Source of the DNA: Pedobacter sp. ok626
Lineage (GTDB): Bacteria; Bacteroidota; Bacteroidia; Sphingobacteriales; Sphingobacteriaceae
Direction: 5' to 3'
Length of the DNA: 64,000 nt
Assembly (NCBI RefSeq): GCF_900100435.1
Contig: NZ_FNEX01000010.1
Coordinates: 124,001 to 188,000, forward strand
Below, piece after piece: positions 35,370-43,955 of the stretch (position 1 is its first letter; the number at the start of each line of letters is the position of its first letter). The translations under genes were made by a program, and so were the position numbers. The notes under the pieces were generated by a model. It saw only the letters and a program-made list of their open reading frames with translations. It did not search any database and was not told where the DNA came from.

Positions 35370-37178
35370 TTACTTTACAATTATTGGGATAGATACAATT
35401 ATTTCAGTGCCTTCGGCGTTTGAATTTATTTTAATGTCACCATTTAGATATTGAACACGGCGGCGAATGGACTGCAAGCCTATTGTTGACCTTCCAATTT
35501 CAGCTTTCTTTTCATCTAAGCCTATTCCATCATCATTGATGGTTAATAATAAGTTATCATCCTCTTCATAAATCAAAATACCTACATTTTTAGCTCTGGC
35601 ATGTTTGATAATATTGGTGATGGCCTCTTGAATTATGCGGAGTAATGCTATTCGTGTGTCCATATCAATACCCGATAATGCGCTATTGTCTATGTGAATA
35701 TTCTTGTTGTATCTGCTATTAGGCAGAGAATTATCTGTCAGTAATATAATTTGCTTTTCAAAAGACTGTTCTTGTTGTTCATCAGCGGCACTGAACCATT
35801 CATGACTTTTGTTTCGAGCTACTTTATAAGCCTTTTCCGTTTCCTTTTGGAGCATATCCAATTTTCTTTTCAGGTCAATATCACTGGTATCCATCTTTAG
35901 TGTTTCTAATTGATATCTGATAGCGGCAATGGACGATGAAAGGCCGTCATGAAGGTCTTGTCCAAGCCGTTGTTGCTCCTCCTTTACCGCCTGGTGTTTA
36001 GCCTCTTCCATAGTCATGATTTGCATATTTGCCATATCATTGAGGGCTTCTATCCGTGCTTTCGCTTTTCGGTCCCGACGGAGCATCATTAGATAGATGC
36101 CCAGTACAATCATAACTGAGGAAAATGAAATGACCAGCAACCATATGGTTCGTTGCGCATTTTTTTCGCTTAGTAACTTATTGTAGTCCTGCACAGCATT
36201 ATAGGCAACATAATCATTGATAAATTTTTTTGATTTTTCCCATTCCGCTGTGATCGACTTGTCGAGCTCGAAATAAACTTTGATGATTTCATCTTTATCC
36301 CCGAGTTGTCTTGCCGTTTCTAATGCATTGTGTAAAATGTAAATTTCTATGGAGCTGTCTCCATTTTTTTGTGCCACCTCATAAGCCTGGTAATAATATT
36401 CAAGCTGTTTTTTAGGATTTTTATCATGAAATTCTGTCATTAAGAAGAGTGCGTTGATCACTAGGTCTATGTTGCCAATACGCCTTGCATCAAGTAACGA
36501 CTGTTTTGCAAGTGTTAAAGCTTCTTGTAACTGGCCTTTTGAAACCAACAAACGTGCCTGCCATAATCGATTGTAAATCAGTATATTTTCATCTTTATAG
36601 CGGCTTGCAATTTCTTCGGATTTGCTCAGGTAGTAATGAACACTATCCTGCGGAAGATTCGAATTTCGGAGACCATAGTTTGCATATACCCTGGACATAA
36701 TACTATCTTTTTTCAACTTTTTCCCGATTTCGAAAGTCTTTTGCAAAATTGAAATAATCTTTGCCCTATCGGACACACCCTTGTTCATAACACTGGTCAT
36801 ATCCAGGTATACCGTAATGATTTTTTCGGTATCGTTAAGTTGCTGATACTGGGATAATATCTTTCCAAGCAGTTCCAATGATTCCGCATATAACCCTCTT
36901 TTATAAAAAGCGAAGGCAATTGAATGGCTTGCCTCTATTTGCCCCCTCTGGTAACGTATATTGGCAGCCATACCTTTGGCCTTAACCCCATAATAAAAAC
37001 AGCTGTCTGCATTTCTGGTTCGGTAAAGTGTCCCGAGTCTGTTTAAGCTGTTGATCAGGGCAACACTGTCTTTGATTAAAGATAATCCTTGTAATTCCTG
37101 CTCGATTTGCTGGATTTGGCCTTGGGCGGAGTTGCTACAAACATAAATAAATAAAATCAGGAGCAAAGATCGTTTCAT
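35370..37178 (-). CDS. TPR-containing sensor histidine kinase (HisKA_3/NarX type), orphan
   Basis: 602 residues, signal peptide (1-20, SNSAQGQ). Periplasmic TPR-like helices span ~25-330 (ADSCFYYGVKAKGMAANI, QGQIEASHSIAFAFYKRGLYAESLELL). One membrane helix at ~346-368 (TIWLLVISFSSVMIVLGIYL) and a coiled coil lead to the HisKA_3 box EEQQRLGQDLHDGLSSSIAA, with the phospho-His in DLHDG. A HATPase_c domain follows (QEAITNIIKHA, NDDGIGLD, IGLQSIRRRV). Such kinases usually pair with a NarL/LuxR-type regulator, but none is adjacent. The gene converges on the LytTR gene with a 29-nt gap. Confidence 0.92.
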   Translation of the reverse strand: MKRSLLLILFIYVCSNSAQGQIQQIEQELQGLSLIKDSVALINSLNRLGTLYRTRNADSCFYYGVKAKGMAANIRYQRGQIEASHSIAFAFYKRGLYAESLELLGKILSQYQQLNDTEKIITVYLDMTSVMNKGVSDRAKIISILQKTFEIGKKLKKDSIMSRVYANYGLRNSNLPQDSVHYYLSKSEEIASRYKDENILIYNRLWQARLLVSKGQLQEALTLAKQSLLDARRIGNIDLVINALFLMTEFHDKNPKKQLEYYYQAYEVAQKNGDSSIEIYILHNALETARQLGDKDEIIKVYFELDKSITAEWEKSKKFINDYVAYNAVQDYNKLLSEKNAQRTIWLLVISFSSVMIVLGIYLMMLRRDRKAKARIEALNDMANMQIMTMEEAKHQAVKEEQQRLGQDLHDGLSSSIAAIRYQLETLKMDTSDIDLKRKLDMLQKETEKAYKVARNKSHEWFSAADEQQEQSFEKQIILLTDNSLPNSRYNKNIHIDNSALSGIDMDTRIALLRIIQEAITNIIKHARAKNVGILIYEEDDNLLLTINDDGIGLDEKKAEIGRSTIGLQSIRRRVQYLNGDIKINSNAEGTEIIVSIPIIVK

Positions 37179-37196
37179 AAGTTTTGTCTAATGTAG

Positions 37197-37204
37197 CAAA
37201 AGTA
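37197..37204 (-). promoter_or_regulatory. Candidate -7 promoter box for the orphan kinase
   Basis: On the - strand TACTTTTG matches the Bacteroidota -7 consensus TAnnTTTG, 19 nt upstream of the kinase ATG. No matching -33 TTTG lies at the expected distance, so support is weak. Confidence 0.3.
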
Positions 37205-37470
37205 TAGACTTAGAATCATCATTATGGCATTTTAGACAAGTGTTATGCTATCAGCGTTACTTTTAAGCAAAAGAATAGCTAAATATTTTTAGATGCGCCT
37301 GACTATAAAAATATTGGATGAGCTGTTAATACATCTAGATATGGTGAATAGTTAGGGAAATATGCAGTTAAAATAAATTTCTTCTACTACTTTTGGGGCA
37401 GTTAATAAACCTATGCGTATGATGCCGTACAAAAAGTTTCAGGAAATACAATTCAGACTGTTAAAGGTAA
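37205..37470. other. Non-coding stretch between kinase and SusD remnant
   Basis: Apart from the possible kinase promoter at its left end, I see no convincing gene, repeat or RNA here. It is AT-rich with stops in all frames. It may include unrecognisable 5' sequence of the SusD-like gene whose 3' end survives at 37471. Confidence 0.5.
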
Positions 37471-37719
37471 AAGTATCTGGCCAATTTCTTACAAGGTAGT
37501 AGATATCAATCCTGGTTTGAAAACCGCAGAACGGGTTACCCGGTATTTATCTTAAATACTTCAACAAACCTGAATTCCTCATCCTCCAATTTTCCTTTGC
37601 GCTGGCTTTATCCATCAAATGAACTGGACTATAACGCTGAAAATGTGACAAAAGCTATTAAAAGCCAATATGGGGGGAGTGACGATACCAATCAAGTTAT
37701 GTGGATTTTAAAAAATTAA
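37471..37719 (+). pseudogene. 3' remnant of a SusD-like (SusD_2/RagB) lipoprotein gene
   Basis: The frame opens after an in-frame TAA (37468-37470) and ends at TAA 37717-37719. It encodes ~82 residues: KYLANFLQGSRYQSWFENRR, then TGYPVF, LRWLYPSNELDYN, ENVTKAIKSQYGGSDD and a final TNQVMWILKN. This is the characteristic end of SusD_2-type proteins (a Q/KYxANFLQG helix, WxExRRTGYP, a R-x-x-YP-x-x-E segment and a closing hydrophobic WxL stretch). No start codon, signal or upstream SusD sequence remains, and no SusC is next to it. It marks a former SusC/SusD locus at this position. Confidence 0.72.
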
Positions 37720-37819
37720 GACTCAGTTGAGGCAATAGATTTTGAGCGGATAGGAGGTGCTAAAATTGGAAAATTTGTAATTAACCATAGTTTGCCAGGC
37801 CTGTTTGTTGTTGTAACGA

Positions 37820-38836
37820 TTAAAGTGATTGTCTTTTGATAACTTTTGTAGGATTCCTCGTAATCACGATTTTTTCATCCAGAATGGCCTCTGCCACTGT
37901 TTTTCCCATTGCCTCAAAATCAGTTGAAATGACGGTAATTCCGTTTTCAAGGACTTCTTTCACAAGTGTATCATTATAAGAGATTAGGCCTATGTCCTTA
38001 CCTAATTTAAGTTTCTTTTTACGCGCAAGCTTAATTAGCATCACATCATCAGTATCATATCTGCTAAAGGTTACGTACGCATTACCTTTTTGGAAAGTCT
38101 TTTCATCAATGTCAGATTGGATCAGGTAGGGGTACTCAACTTCAGTACAATAATGTAAGAAACCTTCAATTACAAGCTTGGCATGTATAGCTTCGGGATG
38201 AGCCACCAGTATCAGGCGATCGTATTTTTTCAATTCATCCTTTAGCTGATGAAGGCTATTATAGATGTCATAACCATAATCCTGGTATATACAGCTGTAG
38301 TTGCCTGATAGGCCCTGCTCGTTTAAATCGATGATTATTCGTTTTTTATCCGGAATTAAGTCCAGGATTGGAACAACATCTTCTTTTAAAAAAGTGGCAA
38401 TAACATAATGTGTATATGCCCCAAGGTTTTCTTTGATCAATTTTTCGAATACCTGATAATTGTGATGGTGAAAATAAATGTCTATATCCGCTCGATTTGC
38501 CAGTTGATTAAAAAGGGTTCTGTAAAACTGTTCACGCAGAATATTCATTTTATCGAGGAGCAAAAAAACACGGGAGGAGCGATCAAGAGTAGTTCTGCGT
38601 ACATAATACCCTTTTCTATATACGGATTCTACAATGCCTTTTTCAACAAGTTCATTCAGGCCTTTGAGTAGAGTTTCTTTACTCATTTTTAATTGTAGTT
38701 GGAGTTGCTTGAGAGAGGGCAGTTGATCTCCAATGTGAAGCTGATCTATTTCTATCAATGACATAATGTGATCGGCAAGTTGCTTGTATTTCATTTTGCC
38801 TTGAATGCCATTCTGTGGGGTATTTTCTGATGTCAT
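37820..38836 (-). CDS. GntR-family transcriptional regulator with LacI-type sugar-binding C-terminal domain
   Basis: 338 residues from ATG 38836 (MTSENTPQNGIQGKMKYKQL). A longer frame to 38908 would run through the promoter and operator region, so I prefer the shorter start. An N-terminal GntR winged helix is at ~15-85 (QLADHIMSLIEIDQLHIGDQLPSLKQLQLQLKMS in two pieces, GLNELVEKGIVESVYRKGYYV). A periplasmic-binding-protein-like effector domain from ~92 to the end (SRVFLLLDKMNILREQFY, KLGKDIGLISYNDTLVKEVL, ITVISTDFEAMGKTVAEAIL) resembles the GntR/LacI hybrids that control sugar loci in Bacteroidota. It is divergent from the polysaccharide locus at 39163 and probably represses it and itself until an oligosaccharide binds. 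Confidence 0.9.
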   Translation of the reverse strand: MTSENTPQNGIQGKMKYKQLADHIMSLIEIDQLHIGDQLPSLKQLQLQLKMSKETLLKGLNELVEKGIVESVYRKGYYVRRTTLDRSSRVFLLLDKMNILREQFYRTLFNQLANRADIDIYFHHHNYQVFEKLIKENLGAYTHYVIATFLKEDVVPILDLIPDKKRIIIDLNEQGLSGNYSCIYQDYGYDIYNSLHQLKDELKKYDRLILVAHPEAIHAKLVIEGFLHYCTEVEYPYLIQSDIDEKTFQKGNAYVTFSRYDTDDVMLIKLARKKKLKLGKDIGLISYNDTLVKEVLENGITVISTDFEAMGKTVAEAILDEKIVITRNPTKVIKRQSL

Positions 38837-38852
38837 AGATATTTGGTTTAAA

Positions 38853-38893
38853 CAAATGTAATTAATAGACCATACAAACCAAACCAGTCTATC
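38853..38893 (-). promoter_or_regulatory. Promoter of the GntR regulator with overlapping candidate operator
   Basis: On the - strand a TTTG (-33) is followed after 19 nt by TACATTTG (-7, at 38853-38860), fitting the Bacteroidota pattern. Between and around the boxes lies an inverted repeat, TAGAC (38866-38870) facing GTCTA (38887-38891), containing AAACCAGTC (38881-38889). The same nine bases recur at 38990-38998 near the divergent promoter. This suggests autoregulation. Confidence 0.55.
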
Positions 38894-38949
38894 TAACAAT
38901 TTATTCAATAACCACCCCCATTCCGTATCAGATGTTTTTTGTTTTTTTA

Positions 38950-38982
38950 TTTGTTTAATCGAAATAAATTATATTATATTTG
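38950..38982 (+). promoter_or_regulatory. Bacteroidota-type promoter for the polysaccharide locus
   Basis: TTTG (38950-38953), a 21-nt spacer and TATATTTG (38975-38982) match the -33/-7 pattern TTTG-N19-21-TAnnTTTG. The transcript should begin near 38988-38992, giving a leader of ~170 nt before the SusC ATG at 39163. Confidence 0.7.
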
Positions 38983-38983
38983 T

Positions 38984-39010
38984 TTAGTAAACCAGTCCAG
39001 ACCAGACTAA
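38984..39010 (+). promoter_or_regulatory. Candidate GntR operator over the transcription start
   Basis: The segment opens TTAGT and closes ACTAA (inverted arms, 38984-38988 and 39006-39010). Between them it contains AAACCAGTC (38990-38998) and three CCAG repeats four bases long, spaced every five or six bases. AAACCAGTC is shared with the site in front of the regulator gene. Binding here would block the predicted start of the SusC operon. Confidence 0.5.
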
Positions 39011-39115
39011 CTATATTACACATGTAAGGATGCTATTTGCTTTAATTGCTGTTGATGAGAGGTGCGTAATCCGGATGGGCTTTAAAATGCTTTAACGAGT
39101 CATTTAAAAATGTAT

Positions 39116-39137
39116 GACAGATATGTAGATGTCTGTC
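39116..39137 (+). promoter_or_regulatory. Hairpin in the SusC leader of the polysaccharide locus
   Basis: GACAGA (39116-39121) and TCTGTC (39132-39137) extend inward to a nine-base-pair stem with one G-U pair and a GTAG loop. It ends 25 nt before the SusC ATG. There is no T-run, so an mRNA-stability or translation role is more likely than termination. Confidence 0.45.
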
Positions 39138-39162
39138 GTAACAATACAACCAAATATAAATA

Positions 39163-42100
39163 ATGAATATGAAACCAAACTTACTCTTAACGATGTTATT
39201 GGTCCTGGGTATTCAGCTGGCTGGGCTGGCCCAGGCGGTAAAAACCATTACCGGAACAGTAATAGATGAAAACGGAGCACCTCTACCTGGCGTAGTAGTG
39301 ACCATCCGGGGGAAAACAGCTTCCGGTGTAACGAATGGCCAGGGCCACTTTAGCCTTTCCAATGCAAAAGAAAGCGACATCCTTGTACTCTCGATGGTTG
39401 GCTATACAAGCAAAACAATTGTTGTAACCAGCTTGAACCAGTACAAAGTGCAGCTGGAGCCTAGCAACACGGCCTTAGATGACGTAGTAGTTGTTGGTTA
39501 TGGTCAGGTAAAACGAAAGGATCTTACGGGGTCGGTCGGTTCTGTAGTCATGAAAGATATGGAAAAGGCACCGGTGGTTTCCTTTGAAGATGCTTTGGCG
39601 GGAAGGGTTGCAGGTGTGCAGGTTGGTTCTAGTGATGGACAGCCAGGTAGTGTTAGTAACATCACCATTCGAGGAGGGAATTCCATTACCCAATCAAATT
39701 CACCACTTTATGTGATTGATGGCTTTCCTTTGGAAAGTCCAGATAACAATACCATTAATCCAGATGATATCGAATCAATAGATATATTGAAAGACGCATC
39801 TTCTACAGCGATTTATGGCGCTAGAGGTGCCAATGGGGTGATCATGATCAAAACGAAGGAGGGTAAGGTAGGCGCGCCGGTGGTTACCTATAACAATTGG
39901 TTGGGCTATCAGTATCCGGCAAAGCAGATAGAGGTGATGAGCCCTTATGAGTTTGTGAAATACCAGCTGGAGTTGAATAAGACTTCCGCTAACGCCTTGT
40001 ATCTTAACGGCAGAACTTTGGATTCGTATCGGGATGTGCAGGGGATAAACTGGCAGGACCATGTATTGCAGAATGCATTTATGCAAAACCATAGCTTCTC
40101 GATGAGGGGCGGGACTGCAGCTACAAAGTATTCGGTAAGCAGCTCCTATTTAAATCAGGATGGAATTGTTATTAATGGTGGATACAAAAGATATCAGGGA
40201 CGGTTTCAGATAGATCAGCGTGTAGGACAAAATATAAGAATTGGTATTAATACCAATTATACATATGGAATCAAAAAAGGTCAGATTGCCAATTTAACCA
40301 GTGATAACCTAAACAGCAGTTCGGCTGGAAATGCCAGCTCATATTTGATGTACAGCACCTGGGGATATAGGCCTATTACAGGCAAAGGAGATGATGAAAA
40401 TTTCTTTGATCAGCCTTTTGATGACGATGTGGCAGGGAATACAGATTTAAGGATAAATCCTGTGGTAAACTCCAACAACTTGTATCAGTATGCTTTTAAC
40501 AAATCGCTTAGTACCAATGCTTTTGTAGAGTATTCTTTCCTGAAGTATTTTAAGTTCAAGCTGAGTGGCGGGATGACGGATACCCGTCTGACTTTTGAGC
40601 GCTTTAACAACTCTAATACGGCAGCTGGAAATCCGCGGACCGTTTATGGGCAAAACTACGGCATTAATGGTTACCTCGAAAATCAAAATATCCGCAGTTT
40701 GTTGAACGAGAACGTGCTCACATTTAACAGAACATTTAACAAGAAGCACCGTTTAGATGCAGTGGCGGGTTTTACCATGCAGAGAAATAGCAATGAGGGG
40801 GATGGATTTGTGTCTATTTTATTGCCAAATGAGGGATTGGGCATCAGGGGACTTGACCAGGGGACTGTCCTGGCAAAAACAACCTCAGGTAGTTACTCAA
40901 CGATTGTATCCTTACTGGGACGTGTTAACTATACTTTTAACTCTCGATATATGTTCACCGCTTCTTTCCGCAGTGATGGATCTTCAAAGTTTGCGCTGGA
41001 TAACAGAATTGGTTATTTCCCTTCCGGTGCTTTTGCCTGGAATATTGGGGAAGAAAAATTCCTGAAATCTGTTAAAGCTATTTCATCCGCAAAACTAAGG
41101 GCCTCTTATGGAATTACAGGAAATAATCGGGTATCAGATTTTGCTTACCTGCCAGTGTTAGACCTGGAAGTTGGGGCCAATACTGGCAATACTAAGAGTG
41201 GTTATTATTTTAACGGACAATACATTAAAGGGACAGTTCCTGTTGGGCTGGGAAATGAGAAACTCCAATGGGAGCCAACCGGAAACCTTGATCTTGGACT
41301 AGACTTAGGTTTCTTTAATCAACGCATCAGTTTAACTACCGACTATTATTATAAAAGAACCTCAGACTTATTGCTGAATGCTTCATTGCCCACTTCAACT
41401 GGGTACCTTACCGCATTTAAAAATATAGGTGTTGTAGTAAATAGGGGCTTGGAGTTTACTTTGAATACCATAAACGTGAGTACAAAGAAGTTTAACTGGA
41501 CATCCAATTTCAACATCGCCTTTAACAATAACAAGATCGAAGAGTTGAATGGTGATCAGCCTAGCTTGATTACACGTGTTTCGAACTGGAATGCCAATTT
41601 TAATAACTCGTTACCTTATATTGCCTTACCAGGACGCCCTGTGGCCTTGTTCTACGGCTATGTTTTCGACGGAGTGTATCCTTTAAGCGATTTCAATATA
41701 CTGTCTAACGGCAGCTATGAGCTGAAATCTGATGTACCCAACAATGGAGGCGCTCGCTCGCTCATCAAGCCGGGCTTCATCAAATACAAAGACATTAACG
41801 GAGATGGGGTAGTAGATGCAAATGACCAGACGATTGTTGGTAATCCTAATCCCAAACACATTGGGGGCTTTTCCAATAATTTCCGGTATGGACAGTTCGA
41901 CCTCAATGTTTTCTTACAATGGTCTTACGGAAATGACATTTTAAATGCAAACCGGATCGTATTTGAAGGTGCGGAAGCCAGACAAAGTTTAAACATGTTT
42001 AAAACCTATGAGAACAGGTGGTCTATGGAAAATCAGAATAGCGATTTGCCTGTCGCCGGTGGTTATGGTCCTAATGTATTCTCTGACAGGAATATTGAAG

Positions 42101-42345
42101 ATGGTTCCTTCCTTCGCTTAAAGACAGTCTCATTGGGCTATAATCTTTCTTCTGCAGTAACGAAAAAGCTGAAAATACAATCAGCCCGATTTAATGTTTC
42201 GGCACAAAATCTGGTAACCTGGACCAACTATTCTGGTCTGGACCCTGAAGTTTCGGTGCGAAATTCTGCACTTACACCGGGTTTCGACTGGAGCCCTTAT
42301 CCAAGGGCGCGCGTCATCACCTTTGGTATGAACCTAACTTTTTAA
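39163..42345 (+). CDS. SusC/RagA TonB-dependent transporter (polysaccharide locus)
   Basis: 1060 residues with a signal peptide (1-~24, GIQLAGLAQA). There is no STN domain, so it is not tied to a sigma/FecR pair. A carboxypeptidase-regulatory-like domain is at ~27-105 (ITGTVIDENGAPLPGVVVTI), a plug at ~110-235 (ALDDVVVVGYGQVKRKDLTG, SPLYVIDGFPLESP, DDIESIDILKDASSTAIYGA), and the barrel ends VITFGMNLTF. It is the first gene of an eight-gene operon with SusD, a surface-binding protein and carbohydrate-active enzymes. It should import oligosaccharides with the SusD at 42364. Confidence 0.96.
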   Translation: MNMKPNLLLTMLLVLGIQLAGLAQAVKTITGTVIDENGAPLPGVVVTIRGKTASGVTNGQGHFSLSNAKESDILVLSMVGYTSKTIVVTSLNQYKVQLEPSNTALDDVVVVGYGQVKRKDLTGSVGSVVMKDMEKAPVVSFEDALAGRVAGVQVGSSDGQPGSVSNITIRGGNSITQSNSPLYVIDGFPLESPDNNTINPDDIESIDILKDASSTAIYGARGANGVIMIKTKEGKVGAPVVTYNNWLGYQYPAKQIEVMSPYEFVKYQLELNKTSANALYLNGRTLDSYRDVQGINWQDHVLQNAFMQNHSFSMRGGTAATKYSVSSSYLNQDGIVINGGYKRYQGRFQIDQRVGQNIRIGINTNYTYGIKKGQIANLTSDNLNSSSAGNASSYLMYSTWGYRPITGKGDDENFFDQPFDDDVAGNTDLRINPVVNSNNLYQYAFNKSLSTNAFVEYSFLKYFKFKLSGGMTDTRLTFERFNNSNTAAGNPRTVYGQNYGINGYLENQNIRSLLNENVLTFNRTFNKKHRLDAVAGFTMQRNSNEGDGFVSILLPNEGLGIRGLDQGTVLAKTTSGSYSTIVSLLGRVNYTFNSRYMFTASFRSDGSSKFALDNRIGYFPSGAFAWNIGEEKFLKSVKAISSAKLRASYGITGNNRVSDFAYLPVLDLEVGANTGNTKSGYYFNGQYIKGTVPVGLGNEKLQWEPTGNLDLGLDLGFFNQRISLTTDYYYKRTSDLLLNASLPTSTGYLTAFKNIGVVVNRGLEFTLNTINVSTKKFNWTSNFNIAFNNNKIEELNGDQPSLITRVSNWNANFNNSLPYIALPGRPVALFYGYVFDGVYPLSDFNILSNGSYELKSDVPNNGGARSLIKPGFIKYKDINGDGVVDANDQTIVGNPNPKHIGGFSNNFRYGQFDLNVFLQWSYGNDILNANRIVFEGAEARQSLNMFKTYENRWSMENQNSDLPVAGGYGPNVFSDRNIEDGSFLRLKTVSLGYNLSSAVTKKLKIQSARFNVSAQNLVTWTNYSGLDPEVSVRNSALTPGFDWSPYPRARVITFGMNLTF

Positions 42346-42363
42346 CGATAAATGTTTTTTAAA

Positions 42364-43938
42364 ATGAAAACAACTTTATTATATATCGCGATGATGCTGG
42401 CACTGGTTGTTAGCTCATGTTCAAAGATCCTGGATACAACTCCACAGGATTTTGTATCGCCAGTAAATTATTACAATACAGAAAGTGAACTGCAATCTGC
42501 ATTGGCCGGAGTATACGACCGTTTGGGTGATAACAGGGTTTATTCACAAGGGATGTCTTGCTATATGGTTTTTAGTGACGAGTTTTTCATGAAAAACCAA
42601 ACGGCAGGAATCAATGCCAATATTGTAGATGCATCGACCCTGGAAGTAAACAGGCACTGGGAATCACTTTACACGGGCATTGAGCGAGCGAACATGTTGC
42701 TCGAAAATATAGATAAGGCTGCCGCTAAGGTGTCTGTGGAAAAACGCAACGAAATAAGAGGGCAGGCGCTATTTTTAAGAGCTTACTATTACTTTCTGCT
42801 AACAGATGAGTTTGGAGGGGTCCCCTTAAAGCTCCAATCTAGCAAATCGCCCGAAGAAGCGCCTCTCCCTGGTACTCCGATAAAAGACATTTACGAGTAT
42901 ATTGTGACTGATATGAAAAAGGCAGAAGATATGGTGAGGCCCGTTTCTGATTATGGCTATAATACACGTATTACAAAAACTACAGTACAAGGTATACTGG
43001 CGAGGGTTTATCTGACCATGGCAGGCGCTCCACTAAAGGATGTCGCAAAATATGCTGATGCCAGAATTTACGCAGAAAAAGTAATGAAGTCAGAACTGCA
43101 CAGCCTGAATCCCGACTTCAAACAGATCTATATCAATCATGTTCAGGAGATCTTCGAGACAAGGGAAAGCATGTGGGAAGTAGAATTTAAAGGAACAAAC
43201 CAGGGCGAAATACAGGAGGGGGGCATGATTGGCAGTTATAATGGCATTACCTCTGGAAATATTGAAATGGGATATGGTTATGATTACGTTCATGCTACTG
43301 CGAAGCTTTACAATGCTTATGCTACTGGCGACCTGAGAAAGGACTGGACAGTTGCTCCTTACCGATATGTGACAAGCGGACAAACGGCTATAAAGACCAA
43401 TTGGGCCGCAGATCAGATATACGACCGCAGCAACGGGAAATGGAGACGCGAGTATGAACTTCTTTTACCAAGAAATCAAAACTATACCGGTACAAACTGG
43501 CCGCTGTTAAGATATGCCGATGTATTGCTGATGTTTGCAGAAGCTGATAATTATACCAATAATGGCCCCTCTGCAGATGCCTATAAAGCAATTAATATGG
43601 TGAGGCGTAGAGGCTATGGAAAAGATGTGCTTGTACCTGATGTACAGGCAGACGCCGCTGCTAATTTGTCGCAGCAGGACTTCCTGGACCTGATCAGGAA
43701 TGAACGGTTACGTGAGCTTGCTTTCGAGGGCCTTCGGAAACACGATCTTGTACGATGGGATATTTATCCATCCGTTATGCAGGCACAGGCAAGGGAATAC
43801 CAAGCCAACATGCCGACCGCTTTAAAAGATGCGGCTATTGCACAGGCACAACGGGTAACTGATCGTGCTGTTTTATTCCCAATCCCTAACAGTGAACTGG
43901 CCGTTAACCCTAATATCAAACAAAATACAGGATGGTAA
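42364..43938 (+). CDS. SusD-like outer-membrane lipoprotein (polysaccharide locus)
   Basis: 524 residues from ATG 42364 (MKTTLLYIAMMLALVVSSC, Cys19); ATG 42352 four codons up is also possible. SusD features: LDTTPQDFVSPVNYYNTESE, the RGQALFLRAYYYFLLTDEFG helix, LLRYADVLLMFAEADNYTNN, and FLDLIRNERLRELAFEGLRK with FPIPNSELAVNPNIKQNTGW at the end, typical of the polysaccharide-type SusD. The next gene can start within its stop region (ATGGTAA). Confidence 0.94.
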   Translation: MKTTLLYIAMMLALVVSSCSKILDTTPQDFVSPVNYYNTESELQSALAGVYDRLGDNRVYSQGMSCYMVFSDEFFMKNQTAGINANIVDASTLEVNRHWESLYTGIERANMLLENIDKAAAKVSVEKRNEIRGQALFLRAYYYFLLTDEFGGVPLKLQSSKSPEEAPLPGTPIKDIYEYIVTDMKKAEDMVRPVSDYGYNTRITKTTVQGILARVYLTMAGAPLKDVAKYADARIYAEKVMKSELHSLNPDFKQIYINHVQEIFETRESMWEVEFKGTNQGEIQEGGMIGSYNGITSGNIEMGYGYDYVHATAKLYNAYATGDLRKDWTVAPYRYVTSGQTAIKTNWAADQIYDRSNGKWRREYELLLPRNQNYTGTNWPLLRYADVLLMFAEADNYTNNGPSADAYKAINMVRRRGYGKDVLVPDVQADAAANLSQQDFLDLIRNERLRELAFEGLRKHDLVRWDIYPSVMQAQAREYQANMPTALKDAAIAQAQRVTDRAVLFPIPNSELAVNPNIKQNTGW

Positions 43939-43955
43939 CTACAAAATTGTATAAG

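Noticed and set aside
38837..38908. N-terminal extension of the GntR regulator to 38908
   Set aside because: The extension is translated from the promoter/operator region and adds an unlikely Trp-rich stretch in front of a normal GntR start.
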